From NCBI RefSeq assembly GCF_900545795.1, contig NZ_URAR01000001.1:299267-363266 (forward strand): 64,000 nucleotides of DNA, given 5' to 3'. Below the pieces are notes generated by a model. That model made no database searches, had not been told where the DNA came from, and saw nothing but the letters and a program-made list of their open reading frames with translations. The translations under genes were made by a program, and so were the position numbers. The stretch's first letter is position 1. Every line of letters starts with the position of its first letter. Below, in pieces: positions 17,254 through 26,549 of this stretch. Source of the DNA: an uncultured Veillonella sp. GTDB lineage: Bacteria; Bacillota; Negativicutes; Veillonellales; Veillonellaceae.

Positions 17254-18864
17254 TTAGGGCATTACATAGATGAACTCACGAGCTGTTTGCTTCTGCAAGG
17301 TAACTAATGTATACAGAGGTGATTGAACGAAATACTTCTGTTCTCCCTTAGCTACAATGATCATTGACTTTTCACCTTTTGCCTTCGCCCCAAGTATATC
17401 AGCTAGTGCTTGTTCTTCCTTAACCATTGGCATTTGATATTTTTCATCCCAAGCAGCACTGCGAATCTCTTTTGGCTCTACCAAGTAGGAATCGATTCGA
17501 GTCACCGGTTTATCCGTATAATACACAGCAGACGCACTATAACCAGCAAAACAATAAATAGGGCCAGAAAATTCTTCCACATCCTCTACATAGGCCACGG
17601 ATGAACGCTGTGCTACTAATGGCTGAATGCCTTCATGGATTACTACGCCACTAATGGCTAAGGTCGTTATAGTAATCACAACAGGTAGCATGTAGCGTTT
17701 GCCTTTTACATAAGTAGCTACAGTTAAAATTATGCCTGCTACTATAAATACATAGAGTAAATACCAAAATCCCCAAGGCACAAAGAAACTAGCTATGCCA
17801 AGTAAAATCCATAGGAAAAAGGCTGGTCCCATAAGTATCCACATTTTACGCTTATTAGAACCAGGACGAAGAATTTTCACCGTTCCAATAGCACCTAAGA
17901 AGCTAAACGGAATCATACTAATAAATGTATACGTCGGGTATTTAGTAGCCATTAAAGTATAAAAGAGAACCGTACCCCAGCCTAAAATCATAGACAGCAC
18001 ATAAAAGGACTGTTTTTGCTTCCAACCATAGTACATGCCATAGAAAATAGCCCCCGTCCAAGGTAAGGCTGCCACAGGCATAACAGCTAAATAATACCAC
18101 CAATGATTATCTCCAGGGTGCTCCGACTGAGTGGCGCGCACCACATTGTGAAGACCTAAAAAGCCATTGATAAAATCTTGCCCATGGGTCATATACATGT
18201 ACACATACCAAGGCAATGTAACGATACAAAAAGCGAGTAATCCTTGCCAAGCAAAAAGCTTTTTAATCATCGTCCAAGAGCGATTTACTAAGGCAAAAAC
18301 AAGTAGTAATAGACCTGGCAAAACGATGGCCACTGGCCCTTTAGTCAAAGTACCTAGGCCAGCAAAAATATAAGCTAACACGATGAACCAAGTCTTATTC
18401 TCTGTTAATCCACGGTAAGCATAAGCAAAAACGCCAATTGTGGTGTATAAAAGAACCATATCGGTTACAATACCGCGAGCTAAAATCCAAAACTCTAAAG
18501 AAGAGCCTAGAATAAAGGCACACCAAATGGATAAAAGCCGACGCCCAGAAATAGTTCGCACCACTTGATAAAAGAAACTCACCGAAAAGGCGCCAAACAA
18601 GGCAGATGGAAAACGAGCGGCAAAATCAGTTATGCCAAAAATTTTATAAGAGGCTCCAATAAGCCAATAAATCATAATGGGCTTATCGAACCAAAATGTA
18701 TGATAGATCTGCGGTGATAGCCAGTTGCCAGACATCACCATTTCCTTTGCCGTTAAGGCATAATTTGACTCTACTGGATCCGTAATGGGCAAGGAGCCAT
18801 TACCTACGGCAAATACAGCGAGTGCTAAAATGAAAAATATAACACTGATGCGATGTAAGCGCAT
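17254..18864 (-). CDS. Family 39 membrane glycosyltransferase (ArnT/PMT-like)
   Basis: 536 residues. The N-terminal half is a GT-C type glycosyltransferase with about eleven membrane helices. The early extracytoplasmic loop has LPITDPVESNYALTAKEM, in which acidic residues match the catalytic Asp/Glu region of ArnT-like enzymes. A soluble C-terminal domain of about 150 residues follows. Such enzymes transfer sugars from polyprenyl-phosphate donors to lipid A, protein or other envelope glycans on the outer face of the inner membrane. The acceptor cannot be told. AAGGAGG precedes ATG 18864. The gene begins 12 bases after the DedA gene, so the two form an operon. Confidence 0.85.
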   Translation of the reverse strand: MRLHRISVIFFILALAVFAVGNGSLPITDPVESNYALTAKEMVMSGNWLSPQIYHTFWFDKPIMIYWLIGASYKIFGITDFAARFPSALFGAFSVSFFYQVVRTISGRRLLSIWCAFILGSSLEFWILARGIVTDMVLLYTTIGVFAYAYRGLTENKTWFIVLAYIFAGLGTLTKGPVAIVLPGLLLLVFALVNRSWTMIKKLFAWQGLLAFCIVTLPWYVYMYMTHGQDFINGFLGLHNVVRATQSEHPGDNHWWYYLAVMPVAALPWTGAIFYGMYYGWKQKQSFYVLSMILGWGTVLFYTLMATKYPTYTFISMIPFSFLGAIGTVKILRPGSNKRKMWILMGPAFFLWILLGIASFFVPWGFWYLLYVFIVAGIILTVATYVKGKRYMLPVVITITTLAISGVVIHEGIQPLVAQRSSVAYVEDVEEFSGPIYCFAGYSASAVYYTDKPVTRIDSYLVEPKEIRSAAWDEKYQMPMVKEEQALADILGAKAKGEKSMIIVAKGEQKYFVQSPLYTLVTLQKQTAREFIYVMP

Positions 18865-18876
18865 AGTAATCCCTCC

Positions 18877-19620
18877 TTATTTTTGTGATTCACCGATTGA
18901 ATCTTGCGTTGTAGGATTTGTATTACCAGCTACATCTACTATATCTTCCTCTTTTTCACTAACTGCTAAAATTTGCTCATCCTCTGACTCTGCTTTTACT
19001 TGATTCACTTCACTAGCTTCAGCCGCTTGTTTTTTCTTGCGAACTTTTAAATAACGATAGCCAAAGATAGCTGCCGCAATAAGGAATACAACTACCATAG
19101 CGATAAGCAGTTCATGATTATAGTCGATTAAGTCTTGCCAATGTTCGCCTAGCTTAACTCCTAGCCATACGAGCAAAATAGTCCATGGAATAGTGCCTAG
19201 TACGGTCCAAAGGATAAAGCGTCCCATAGGATAACGCGCAATCCCTGCAGGGAAAGAAATAAAGGTGCGAATACCAGGAAGTAAACGGCCAAAGAATACG
19301 GCAGCACCACCATATTTATTGAACATTTTTTCAGCGAGTTCAAATTTATGCTCATTAAAGAAGATGTAGCGCCCATATTTTAAAAGTAATGGACGACCGC
19401 CCCATTCACCAAGCCAATAGGAAATAACTGACCCCACTACACCGGCCAAGGTAGCCACTACCATAGTCGTGTACATTTCAAATACACCTTGGGCAATTAA
19501 ATAGCCGGAAAAACCTAATACTACTTCACTAGGGATGGGCACATTGGCATTTTCCAACACCATCGTAATAAACATGGCCCAATATCCATATTGCTCTAAA
19601 AATGTAATTATATGTTCCAC
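18877..19620 (-). CDS. DedA-family membrane protein
   Basis: 247 residues with the DedA (SNARE-associated/VTT) layout. The N-terminus ENANVPIPSEVVLGF and the later FFGRLLPGIRTFISFPAG block (about residues 105-125) carry the conserved Glu, Arg and Pro residues of the family, with re-entrant and transmembrane segments. Family members act in undecaprenyl-phosphate or phospholipid translocation and membrane potential homeostasis. Linkage to a polyprenyl-phosphate-dependent glycosyltransferase fits lipid-carrier recycling, though this is inference. The last 50 residues are a charged, Glu-rich cytoplasmic tail. Start is GTG at 19620, six bases after AAAAGGAG. Confidence 0.88.
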   Translation of the reverse strand: MEHIITFLEQYGYWAMFITMVLENANVPIPSEVVLGFSGYLIAQGVFEMYTTMVVATLAGVVGSVISYWLGEWGGRPLLLKYGRYIFFNEHKFELAEKMFNKYGGAAVFFGRLLPGIRTFISFPAGIARYPMGRFILWTVLGTIPWTILLVWLGVKLGEHWQDLIDYNHELLIAMVVVFLIAAAIFGYRYLKVRKKKQAAEASEVNQVKAESEDEQILAVSEKEEDIVDVAGNTNPTTQDSIGESQK

Positions 19621-19785
19621 TGTATGCTCCTTTTACTATTTATGAATCACTATTTATAAACTATATATCGACAAAATTAAATATTTTCTCACATTACCTT
19701 TTATTTTATCATATTTTACGGTTTTTTCACATAAATAAAATGCATACATCAAATCACGTAATGCATAGAACTAGCGCATCCTCTC

Positions 19786-19833
19786 AAATAAAAATCGCTA
19801 AGCCCTGATGATAAAGTCATCAAAGCTTAGCGA
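19786..19833 (-). terminator. Terminator after purA
   Basis: TCGCTAAGC (19795-19803) pairs with GCTTAGCGA (19825-19833), with TGATGA/TCATCA inside. The minus-strand stem runs directly into a TTTTTATTT tract. Confidence 0.85.
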
Positions 19834-19850
19834 GCATTTAGTTATCCTTA

Positions 19851-21143
19851 TTAGTTCGCAAATACATCGTGCAATACGATAGTTTGACTGCGATTAGGGC
19901 CTACAGATACGATGCCAAGGCGAACGCCAGTTACTTCGGAAATACGTTCTACATAGCGACGTGCCGCTTCTGGAAGGTCTTCGTACTTTTTAATAGCGCT
20001 TGTATCGCATTGCCAACCTTGTAATGTTTCATATACTGGTTCACATTGCTCAAGCTCACGAAGATCGGCTGGGAAGCCTTTAACCGCTTCACCATTTTTA
20101 GTATATCCTACGCAGATTTTAACTTCTGGTAATTTATCGAGAATATCTAAGCGAGTAATTGCTAAGTAGTCAAGACTATTAAGGTCTGCTGCATAGCTAA
20201 CTACCGCAAGGTCTAACCAACCACAGCGACGAGGGCGACCAGTTACAGTGCCGAACTCATGACCTGTATTGCGAAGATAATCGCCAGTTTCATCAAGAAG
20301 TTCAGATGGGAATGGACCTTCCCCTACGCGAGTCGCATAGGCCTTTACTACACCGATGATATTCTTCAAATAGTTAGGTCCTACGCCAGCGCCTACAGAG
20401 GCACCACCAGCAATTGGATGAGAGCTAGTTACAAATGGATATGTACCATGGTCAAGGTCAAGCATAGTGGCTTGTGCACCTTCAAATAATACTTTTTTGC
20501 CTTCTTTAATAGCTGTTACAACATTGTAGTTAGTATCAGTTACATAAGGGCGAAGACGCTCTGCATATTCAGTATAGTCTTTTAAGATTTGGAAGTAATC
20601 AACAGCTTCTGTGCTACCATATACTTCGCGAAGAATTTTATTTTTAATACGAACATTATAATCAAGTTTAGCCTTGAATACTTCTTCGTCTAAGAGGTCA
20701 CAAATACGAATACCTACGCGATTTACTTTATCTGCATAGCAAGGGCCAATACCATTTTTAGTAGTGCCGATTTTTAAATCGCCTTTGGAATTTTCCTCTG
20801 CTTCATCAAGTAAATTATGGTAAGGCATAATCACATGTGCGCGATTGGAAATTTGCAAGGATTGAGCGCTTTTCCCTTCATGCTCTAAGTTTTCAATTTC
20901 ATTGAGCAATACTTTAGGGTCCACAACAACGCCTGTGCCAATAATATTTGTTTTATTATCGTATAAAATACCACTTGGCAATAAACGAAGTGCAAATGCG
21001 CGGTCGTCAACAACAACTGTGTGACCTGCATTATTACCACCTTGGCTACGTACAACTACATCAGCTTGTTCCGCTAAATAGTCTACGATTTTGCCTTTTC
21101 CTTCATCGCCCCATTGTGTACCAATTACCATACTGGTTGCCAT
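19851..21143 (-). CDS. purA: Adenylosuccinate synthetase
   Basis: 430 residues, the family length. It converts IMP, aspartate and GTP to adenylosuccinate, the first committed step to AMP. The N-terminal P-loop-like GTQWGDEGKGKIVD (about residues 7-20), NNAGHTVV, the GIGPCYADK block and TTSHP-like VTSSHP with the GVGP motif are all present. The C-terminal GRPRRCGWLDL and RLDILD segments are also intact. purB, the next enzyme, lies upstream in the same orientation, but a terminator at 21261-21306 lies between them. Confidence 0.98.
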   Translation of the reverse strand: MATSMVIGTQWGDEGKGKIVDYLAEQADVVVRSQGGNNAGHTVVVDDRAFALRLLPSGILYDNKTNIIGTGVVVDPKVLLNEIENLEHEGKSAQSLQISNRAHVIMPYHNLLDEAEENSKGDLKIGTTKNGIGPCYADKVNRVGIRICDLLDEEVFKAKLDYNVRIKNKILREVYGSTEAVDYFQILKDYTEYAERLRPYVTDTNYNVVTAIKEGKKVLFEGAQATMLDLDHGTYPFVTSSHPIAGGASVGAGVGPNYLKNIIGVVKAYATRVGEGPFPSELLDETGDYLRNTGHEFGTVTGRPRRCGWLDLAVVSYAADLNSLDYLAITRLDILDKLPEVKICVGYTKNGEAVKGFPADLRELEQCEPVYETLQGWQCDTSAIKKYEDLPEAARRYVERISEVTGVRLGIVSVGPNRSQTIVLHDVFAN

Positions 21144-21260
21144 AATATTCGAACCTCCATCAATTTATGTCATAGTTAGTCATATGTACGGCCTGTTTCT
21201 CCTAGAAACATTTCATACACTTCATTATAACATAGAAAGTAAAAGCATGCATTATAGAAA

Positions 21261-21306
21261 AGAGGCCATAACAAAACCACCATTTGTGCTTTTGTTATAG
21301 CCTCTA
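21261..21306 (-). terminator. Terminator between purB and purA
   Basis: GAGGCCATAACAAAA and its near-perfect complement form a 15-bp stem, followed on the minus strand by CTCTTTTCT. It should end the purB transcript, implying a separate purA promoter downstream of it. Confidence 0.8.
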
Positions 21307-21393
21307 CTTAAAGGTCAATATTATCTAATTTTAGACTCAAATTTAGGAGCAAAAATTTTAGCCTCCCAATTTTGTCTAAATTTAAACTAAAGC

Positions 21394-22686
21394 TTATAGA
21401 CCAAAACGAGCCATAATAGTATCTACATGACGAAGCATACGATGTGGATCAAATAATTCATCAATTTCTTCATCAGTTAAATATTTTTTAATATCTTCAT
21501 CGCCTTTAAGGCCAGCTTTGAAGTCTTTACCTTCTAACCAACGCGCCATAGCATGACGTTGTACCCAACGATACGCTTCATCACGTACAGCCCCTTTATC
21601 TACAAGAGCTGTTAAAATTTGTTGGCTGAAAATTAAACCACCAGTTAGCTCAAGATTTTTCATCATATTATCTGGATATACCAATAATTTATCGATAACA
21701 CGTGTAATCAAGGATAACATATAATCTACTGTAATCGTGCTATCAGGAAGAATAACGCGTTCTACAGAGCTATGGGAAATGTCGCGTTCATGCCATAAAG
21801 CTACATCTTCAAGAGCCGCTTGTGCATTGCCGCGTACCACACGAGCTAAACCGCAAATGCGTTCACAAGTGATTGGGTTGCGTTTATGAGGCATAGCAGA
21901 GGAGCCTTTTTGCTTTTTGCTGAAATATTCTTCTGCTTCACGTACTTCAGTACGTTGTAAATGGCGAACTTCCATAGCAATTTTATCTAAAGTACTAGCG
22001 ATAATAGCCAAAGTACTGCAAAGTTCAGCATGACGGTCACGTTGAATAACTTGTGTTGCAATTTTAACTGGTTCAAGACCTAGTTTTTCACATACATACT
22101 GCTCAATAAATGGATCATTTACAGAATATGTGCCTACTGCACCAGACATTTTACCTACAGCTACATTTTTCTTAGCATGTTCTAAACGTTCGATATCGCG
22201 TTCAATCTCTGCCATCCAAAGGCAAAGCTTAAGACCAAAGGTAGTTGGCTCGCCATGAATACCATGCGTACGACCCACCATAGGGGTGTATTTGAACTCC
22301 GCTGCACGACGACGAAGTACTGCATGGAACTCTTTTAAATCTTCTAAAATAATATCACAAGCTTGTTTCATCATAGAACCAAGAGCTGTATCTTTAACAT
22401 CAGTTGAAGTTAAACCAAGATGAATGTATTTAGCTTCTTCCCCTACATATTCGCCTACAGCTGTGACGAAGGAAATAATATCATGATTAGTTTCTTTTTC
22501 GATTTCGTGAATACGCTCCACATCGAAATTAGCTTTTTCACGAATCACTTTCGCTGCTTCTTTTGGAATAATACCGAGTTCAGCCTGCGCTTCACAAGCT
22601 AAAATTTCCACTTCCAACATTTGATCAAATTCGTTGCGCTCGCTCCAAATATGACCCATTTTTTCTCTCGTATAACGTGCAATCAT
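21394..22686 (-). CDS. purB: Adenylosuccinate lyase
   Basis: 430 residues of the fumarase/aspartase superfamily. It cleaves adenylosuccinate to AMP and SAICAR to AICAR, releasing fumarate. The signature GSSAMPHKRNP (about residues 260-270) holds the flexible catalytic-serine loop, and TSTDVKDTA (about 93-101) and GRTHG (about 137-141) provide active-site residues. Its length matches the Bacillus enzyme. GGAGG lies ahead of ATG 22686. A clear promoter is present at 22742-22770. Confidence 0.98.
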   Translation of the reverse strand: MIARYTREKMGHIWSERNEFDQMLEVEILACEAQAELGIIPKEAAKVIREKANFDVERIHEIEKETNHDIISFVTAVGEYVGEEAKYIHLGLTSTDVKDTALGSMMKQACDIILEDLKEFHAVLRRRAAEFKYTPMVGRTHGIHGEPTTFGLKLCLWMAEIERDIERLEHAKKNVAVGKMSGAVGTYSVNDPFIEQYVCEKLGLEPVKIATQVIQRDRHAELCSTLAIIASTLDKIAMEVRHLQRTEVREAEEYFSKKQKGSSAMPHKRNPITCERICGLARVVRGNAQAALEDVALWHERDISHSSVERVILPDSTITVDYMLSLITRVIDKLLVYPDNMMKNLELTGGLIFSQQILTALVDKGAVRDEAYRWVQRHAMARWLEGKDFKAGLKGDEDIKKYLTDEEIDELFDPHRMLRHVDTIMARFGL

Positions 22687-22741
22687 CGTGCAAAACCTCC
22701 ATAGAAACTAAGAGAATAACTTACGTTACATAACTATCTTT

Positions 22742-22770
22742 ATCATAACATAGGGCCTATAAGCGGTCAA
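22742..22770 (-). promoter_or_regulatory. Promoter of purB
   Basis: On the minus strand TTGACC (22765-22770) and TATGAT (22742-22747) are separated by exactly 17 bases, about 55 bases before the purB start. An inverted repeat (CCCGAACATT, 22779-22815) lies just upstream of the -35 box and could be an operator. Confidence 0.75.
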
Positions 22771-22912
22771 CATAAATGCCCGAACATTAAAAAGAATATT
22801 TCATCAATGTTCGGGTTTTGTACTTTCTCCCTATCCCCTCTCCTTCAACGACTTTAGAGCCTACAGCATTAAGCGAATAGCAGAAACATATTTATATAAA
22901 TAAGAAAATAAT

Positions 22913-22987
22913 AAAAAGCCCCACATATACATGTAGCGACCATTCGAGCTTGACGATCGGGAGCAAGTGTATATGTGGGGCTTTTCT
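22913..22987 (-). terminator. Terminator after the DUF2922/DUF1659 pair
   Basis: AAAAAGCCCCACATATACA pairs with TGTATATGTGGGGCTTTT across a 36-base loop. T residues follow on both strands, so it may act in either direction. Confidence 0.75.
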
Positions 22988-23023
22988 ATTTTGTTAAACT
23001 AACATATTTTTCTGCCAATGAGC

Positions 23024-23242
23024 TTACGCCTGTGGCCCTAAAGTCGTAGTCTCTACGCGTACTACTTCTTTATAAGGATACGCACAGAGTCCCGCCACAG
23101 CTTTACCAATTTCAGTAAAGTCCCTAGGATCTACTGCCGGATTTACCGGATTAAGGGTAATGGATTTCGTTTTATTTTCTTCCATTGTTAAGCGCACTTG
23201 TGCTTTTACTGCTTCTACCATAGTATTTTCTACATCAGCCAT
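23024..23242 (-). CDS. Small DUF1659-like protein
   Basis: 72 residues, soluble, with no signal peptide or membrane helix. The pattern (basic N-terminal strand, a central IGKAVAGL helix, then VVRVETTTL) fits the small DUF1659 family, which in Firmicutes is normally encoded next to a DUF2922 gene, as here. The pair's function is not established. AAGGAG precedes ATG 23242. A 166-base gap separates it from the upstream partner, and a shared terminator follows. Confidence 0.65.
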   Translation of the reverse strand: MADVENTMVEAVKAQVRLTMEENKTKSITLNPVNPAVDPRDFTEIGKAVAGLCAYPYKEVVRVETTTLGPQA

Positions 23243-23408
23243 AATGTTCTCCTTTTCTAGACAATCTATCCGCTGCCTTATGAATTGTAACTAAGAATAC
23301 ATAAATATATCTTCTTCTAAAATATATTACTTCTAAAATTTTAAAATTAAATGGAATCACTTTTAGTAAAATTATTTTAGGATTATTACACATCACACTT
23401 TATTAAAC

Positions 23409-23642
23409 TTAAGATAATGGTGTAATCGTGCTAACCGCCATTTGAGCGCCTTTAAAATCTACCAATACTTCGCCCTTAGAAGAGAGCATAAACTGTTTTG
23501 CCAACATAGCCTCGCCAACTGCTTGGCATTCTGCTAAACTTACTTCTTCCTTAGGCACGGATATTTTAAATAAAGTTTCCTTATTATTTTTATCCGTAAA
23601 AATTAATTGCAATTCTTTTTTTACACTTACTTCATTAGCCAT
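23409..23642 (-). CDS. Small DUF2922-like protein
   Basis: 77 residues. Alternating strands (KKELQLIFTDKNNKETLFKI), then a helix around CQAVGEAMLAKQ and a final strand resemble the DUF2922 family. The length is typical. AGGAGG lies six bases before ATG 23642, so this is preferred to the ATG 24 bases further up. Its neighbour is the usual DUF1659 partner. No enzymatic residues are evident. The role is unknown. Confidence 0.7.
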   Translation of the reverse strand: MANEVSVKKELQLIFTDKNNKETLFKISVPKEEVSLAECQAVGEAMLAKQFMLSSKGEVLVDFKGAQMAVSTITPLS

Positions 23643-24018
23643 AATGTGCCTCCTATTTTTAAACAATATACTTTATATGCTATTTTTAATCGCGCTTCAT
23701 TTCTAAGCGCAATAAATCAATTTTCAGGCCTGTTTGACTTATTTTGCATGATAAAATGATAAATTCTCTTGCAAGAGTAGTAAGGCTTACTTTTTCAATT
23801 CTGCCTTACACCTTTATACATTCCGTTAAAACTCATTTGTAAACCTAAATTTTAAAAAATTTTTCACCTATTTTTTATAACTTTTGATTCTTTAAAAATG
23901 ACAAACTAGCACTGTGCCGCCATTTCTAAAATTTTCTATATAGTCAAGAGGCATTATGTTGCAAATTTCACAACTTAATGTGTCAAAATTCCTCTTTTAT
24001 TTTTTCTTCAAATAATAG
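23643..24018. other. AT-rich divergent intergenic region before nrdA
   Basis: This gap separates the minus-strand DUF pair from plus-strand nrdA and has no convincing ORF. It holds a CTCTTGCAAGAG palindrome (about 23766-23777) and a GTTG...CAAC inverted repeat near 23960, either of which could be an operator. No clear NrdR-box pair was recognised. Confidence 0.3.
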
Positions 24019-24127
24019 TATAATGAGGTGTATCTTGTAGTAGAGAACGAGTTTTATATACAAGATATTGATTTTATCAGTAAGTAGCTGACACTGCACT
24101 AAGTTGTATGTATCAGCTCTTTTTTTA
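24019..24127 (+). promoter_or_regulatory. nrdA promoter -10 and attenuator-like leader
   Basis: TATAAT at 24019-24024 should start a leader. It folds into a 9-bp hairpin (TATCTTGTA 24031-24039 with TACAAGATA 24059-24067). A second hairpin (AGCTGA 24086-24091 with TCAGCT 24113-24118) is followed by seven T residues at 24120-24126. A terminator only about 36 bases before the coding start suggests regulated readthrough. The ligand or factor is not recognised. Confidence 0.55.
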
Positions 24128-24162
24128 GCATATAAGTGTTTAGGGAAGGATTAGTAGTAGTT

Positions 24163-26445
24163 ATGGCTATTATGATTAAAAAACGAGACGGTCACTATGA
24201 ACCGCTCTCCGTTGAAAAAACGAAAAAAATGATTGCCTTTGCTTGTTTAGGCCTTGAAACATGCGACCCTATTGAGCTTGAAATGGACTCCAAGCTTCAA
24301 TTCGTAGACGGTATGAGCACGAAAGAAATCCAAAAGATTTTAGTGCAAACAGCCATTGAAAAAGTAATTCAAAAAACTGACGATGGTTTCGGAAACCAAG
24401 TCAACCGAATGAACCAAGATTGGCAATATGTAGCTGCTCGTCTCTATTTATTTGATTTATACAAGGAAGCAGCTATTAACCGCAAATATAAAGCATTTGG
24501 CTATGGCAATTTCCCTTCCTTAGTAAAAACCTTAGTAGAACTTGGCCGTTATGCCGATTTCTTCCTTAAAGATTACACGGAAGAAGAACTTCAAGAATTA
24601 GGCGACTACATTAAACCAAAACGCGACTACCTCTTCAACTATGAAGGTATTAAATTATTAGCTGATCGCTATTTAGTAAAAGGCTTTGACAAAGAAGTGT
24701 ATGAACTTCCACAAGAACGCTTCATGGCCATTGCTATGCATTTAGCTTTAATCGAAGGGGATCGCAAAGTAGAATTTGCTAAAAAATTCTATGATTTAAT
24801 GAGTGAATTAAAAATGACTACTGCTACGCCTACATTAGCCAATGCAGGGACGCCATTCCACCAATTAAGCAGCTGCTTTATCTCCGGTGTGGATGACAAT
24901 CTTTGGTCAATTTATGATGTAAACAGCAAATTCTCCCGCGTATCTAAGCATGGCGGTGCCCTAGGCATTTACATGGGTAAAGTGCGTGCCTTAAATAGTG
25001 ATATTCGCGGTTACAAGAACTCCTCCGGTGGCGTAATTCCTTGGGTTCGCCTCTACAATGACACAGCTGTAGCGGTTGACCAATTAGGTAAACGCAAAGG
25101 GGGCGCTACTGTAACTCTTGATATTTGGCACAAAGACTTCTACGAATTCGTCGAGCTTCGCACAAATAATGGGGACGATCGTCGTAAAGCCCATGATATT
25201 TTCCCTGCCATTGCCATTCCAGATATCTTCATGGAACGCCTCTTAGCGCGCGAAAACTTCTCCTTATTTGACCCTCATGAAGTAGAACGTGAAATGGGCT
25301 TCGCCTTAGAAGATTTCTACGATGAAGATGATAACAAAGCCTTCACTGAGCATTATTTACTTTGTGAACAAAATCCAAATCTTCATTCCATTCAGGTCAG
25401 CGCTCTCGATATGATGAAACGTATTATGCGCAGCGCCGTAGAAACAGGCACACCTTTCATCTTCTTCCGCGACACAGTAAATCGCACTAATCCAAATAAA
25501 CATGCTGGTATGATTTATGCGTCCAATCTTTGCCACGAAATTGCACAAAATGTGGGCTTTACTAATCTTGGTGAAGAAGTTATCAATGAAGATGGTTCCA
25601 TTACAACTAAAACAATTACCGGTGATATGGTAACTTGTAACTTAAACTCCATCAATCTTGGTAAAATCACAGATGAAGAATTAGAAGCTAATGTAACACT
25701 TCAAATTCGCATGCTCGATAATGTTATTTCCATCAATCAATTCCCTGTGCCTGAAGCTAAAATGACGAGCGAAAAGTACCGCGCTATCGGTCTTGGCACA
25801 AGTGGTTACCATCATTATTTAGTGCGTCATCAATTACAATGGGAAAGCGAAGAGCATATTAAAGCAGCTGACGAATTATTCGAAAATATTGCTTACTATG
25901 CTATTAAAGCGTCCATGGAACTGGCTAAAGAAAAAGGCGCTTATCCTGCCTTCAAAGGTTCTGAATGGGACACTGGCGCTTATTTCGAACGCCGCGGCTA
26001 TACATCACCACGTTGGAAAAAACTTCGTGAAGATGTAGCTAAATACGGCATGCGCAACGGCTATTTAATGGCTATCGCTCCAACTGGCAGTACTTCTAAC
26101 ATTGCCAACACAACAGCTGGTATCGATCCTATCTTCAAAAAATTCTTTATTGAAGAGAAAAAAGGTAGCTTCACACCTAAAACAGCACCAGATTTAGATA
26201 ATTCTACGTTCTGGCTCTATAAAGAAGCTCATACTATCGACCAACAATGGAGCATCAAAGCTTGTGGCGTACGTCAACGTCATATTGACCAAGCACAATC
26301 TTTCAATCTTTACATCACGCCACAAATGAAGGCTAAAGAAATTCTCAACCTATACATTGAAGCGTACAAACAAGGCATTAAAACTATTTACTACATCCGC
26401 AATCAGTCTCTTGAAATGGATGAATGTACTAGTTGCTCCTCCTAA
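24163..26445 (+). CDS. nrdA: Class I ribonucleoside-diphosphate reductase, alpha subunit
   Basis: About 760 residues, the size of class Ia NrdA (R1), which reduces ribonucleoside diphosphates to deoxyribonucleotides. The N-terminus is an ATP-cone (IKKRDGHYEPLSVEKTKK, residues about 4-95), the usual site for dATP feedback. The barrel contains the SSCFISG cysteine, the NLNSINLGKI region, and PTGSTSNIA. The C-terminus ends in the redox pair CTSC. I start at ATG 24163 in place of the GTG nine codons upstream; GGAAGGA lies about twelve bases ahead. nrdB follows after about 100 bases. Confidence 0.95.
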   Translation: MAIMIKKRDGHYEPLSVEKTKKMIAFACLGLETCDPIELEMDSKLQFVDGMSTKEIQKILVQTAIEKVIQKTDDGFGNQVNRMNQDWQYVAARLYLFDLYKEAAINRKYKAFGYGNFPSLVKTLVELGRYADFFLKDYTEEELQELGDYIKPKRDYLFNYEGIKLLADRYLVKGFDKEVYELPQERFMAIAMHLALIEGDRKVEFAKKFYDLMSELKMTTATPTLANAGTPFHQLSSCFISGVDDNLWSIYDVNSKFSRVSKHGGALGIYMGKVRALNSDIRGYKNSSGGVIPWVRLYNDTAVAVDQLGKRKGGATVTLDIWHKDFYEFVELRTNNGDDRRKAHDIFPAIAIPDIFMERLLARENFSLFDPHEVEREMGFALEDFYDEDDNKAFTEHYLLCEQNPNLHSIQVSALDMMKRIMRSAVETGTPFIFFRDTVNRTNPNKHAGMIYASNLCHEIAQNVGFTNLGEEVINEDGSITTKTITGDMVTCNLNSINLGKITDEELEANVTLQIRMLDNVISINQFPVPEAKMTSEKYRAIGLGTSGYHHYLVRHQLQWESEEHIKAADELFENIAYYAIKASMELAKEKGAYPAFKGSEWDTGAYFERRGYTSPRWKKLREDVAKYGMRNGYLMAIAPTGSTSNIANTTAGIDPIFKKFFIEEKKGSFTPKTAPDLDNSTFWLYKEAHTIDQQWSIKACGVRQRHIDQAQSFNLYITPQMKAKEILNLYIEAYKQGIKTIYYIRNQSLEMDECTSCSS

Positions 26446-26454
26446 AATAAAGCT

Positions 26455-26520
26455 TTGACTGCCTTTTCAAGGCCTGTCATGATATACTAAATACAAGTGG
26501 CCCTCACCTCGAGGGCCCAC
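26455..26520 (+). promoter_or_regulatory. Possible internal promoter and hairpin before nrdB
   Basis: TTGACT (26455-26460) and CATGAT (26478-26483) are 17 bases apart. A GC-rich hairpin (GTGG CCCTC with GAGGG CCCAC, 26497-26520) sits just before the nrdB ribosome-binding site. nrdB could therefore have its own transcript, or the hairpin may be a processing site. Confidence 0.4.
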
Positions 26521-26549
26521 TCCTATATACAGAAAGGGTGAATGCAATC

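Noticed and set aside
22779..22815. Plus-strand terminator
   Set aside because: The inverted repeat has a T-tract on the plus strand but no plus-strand gene precedes it; an operator near the purB promoter is more likely.
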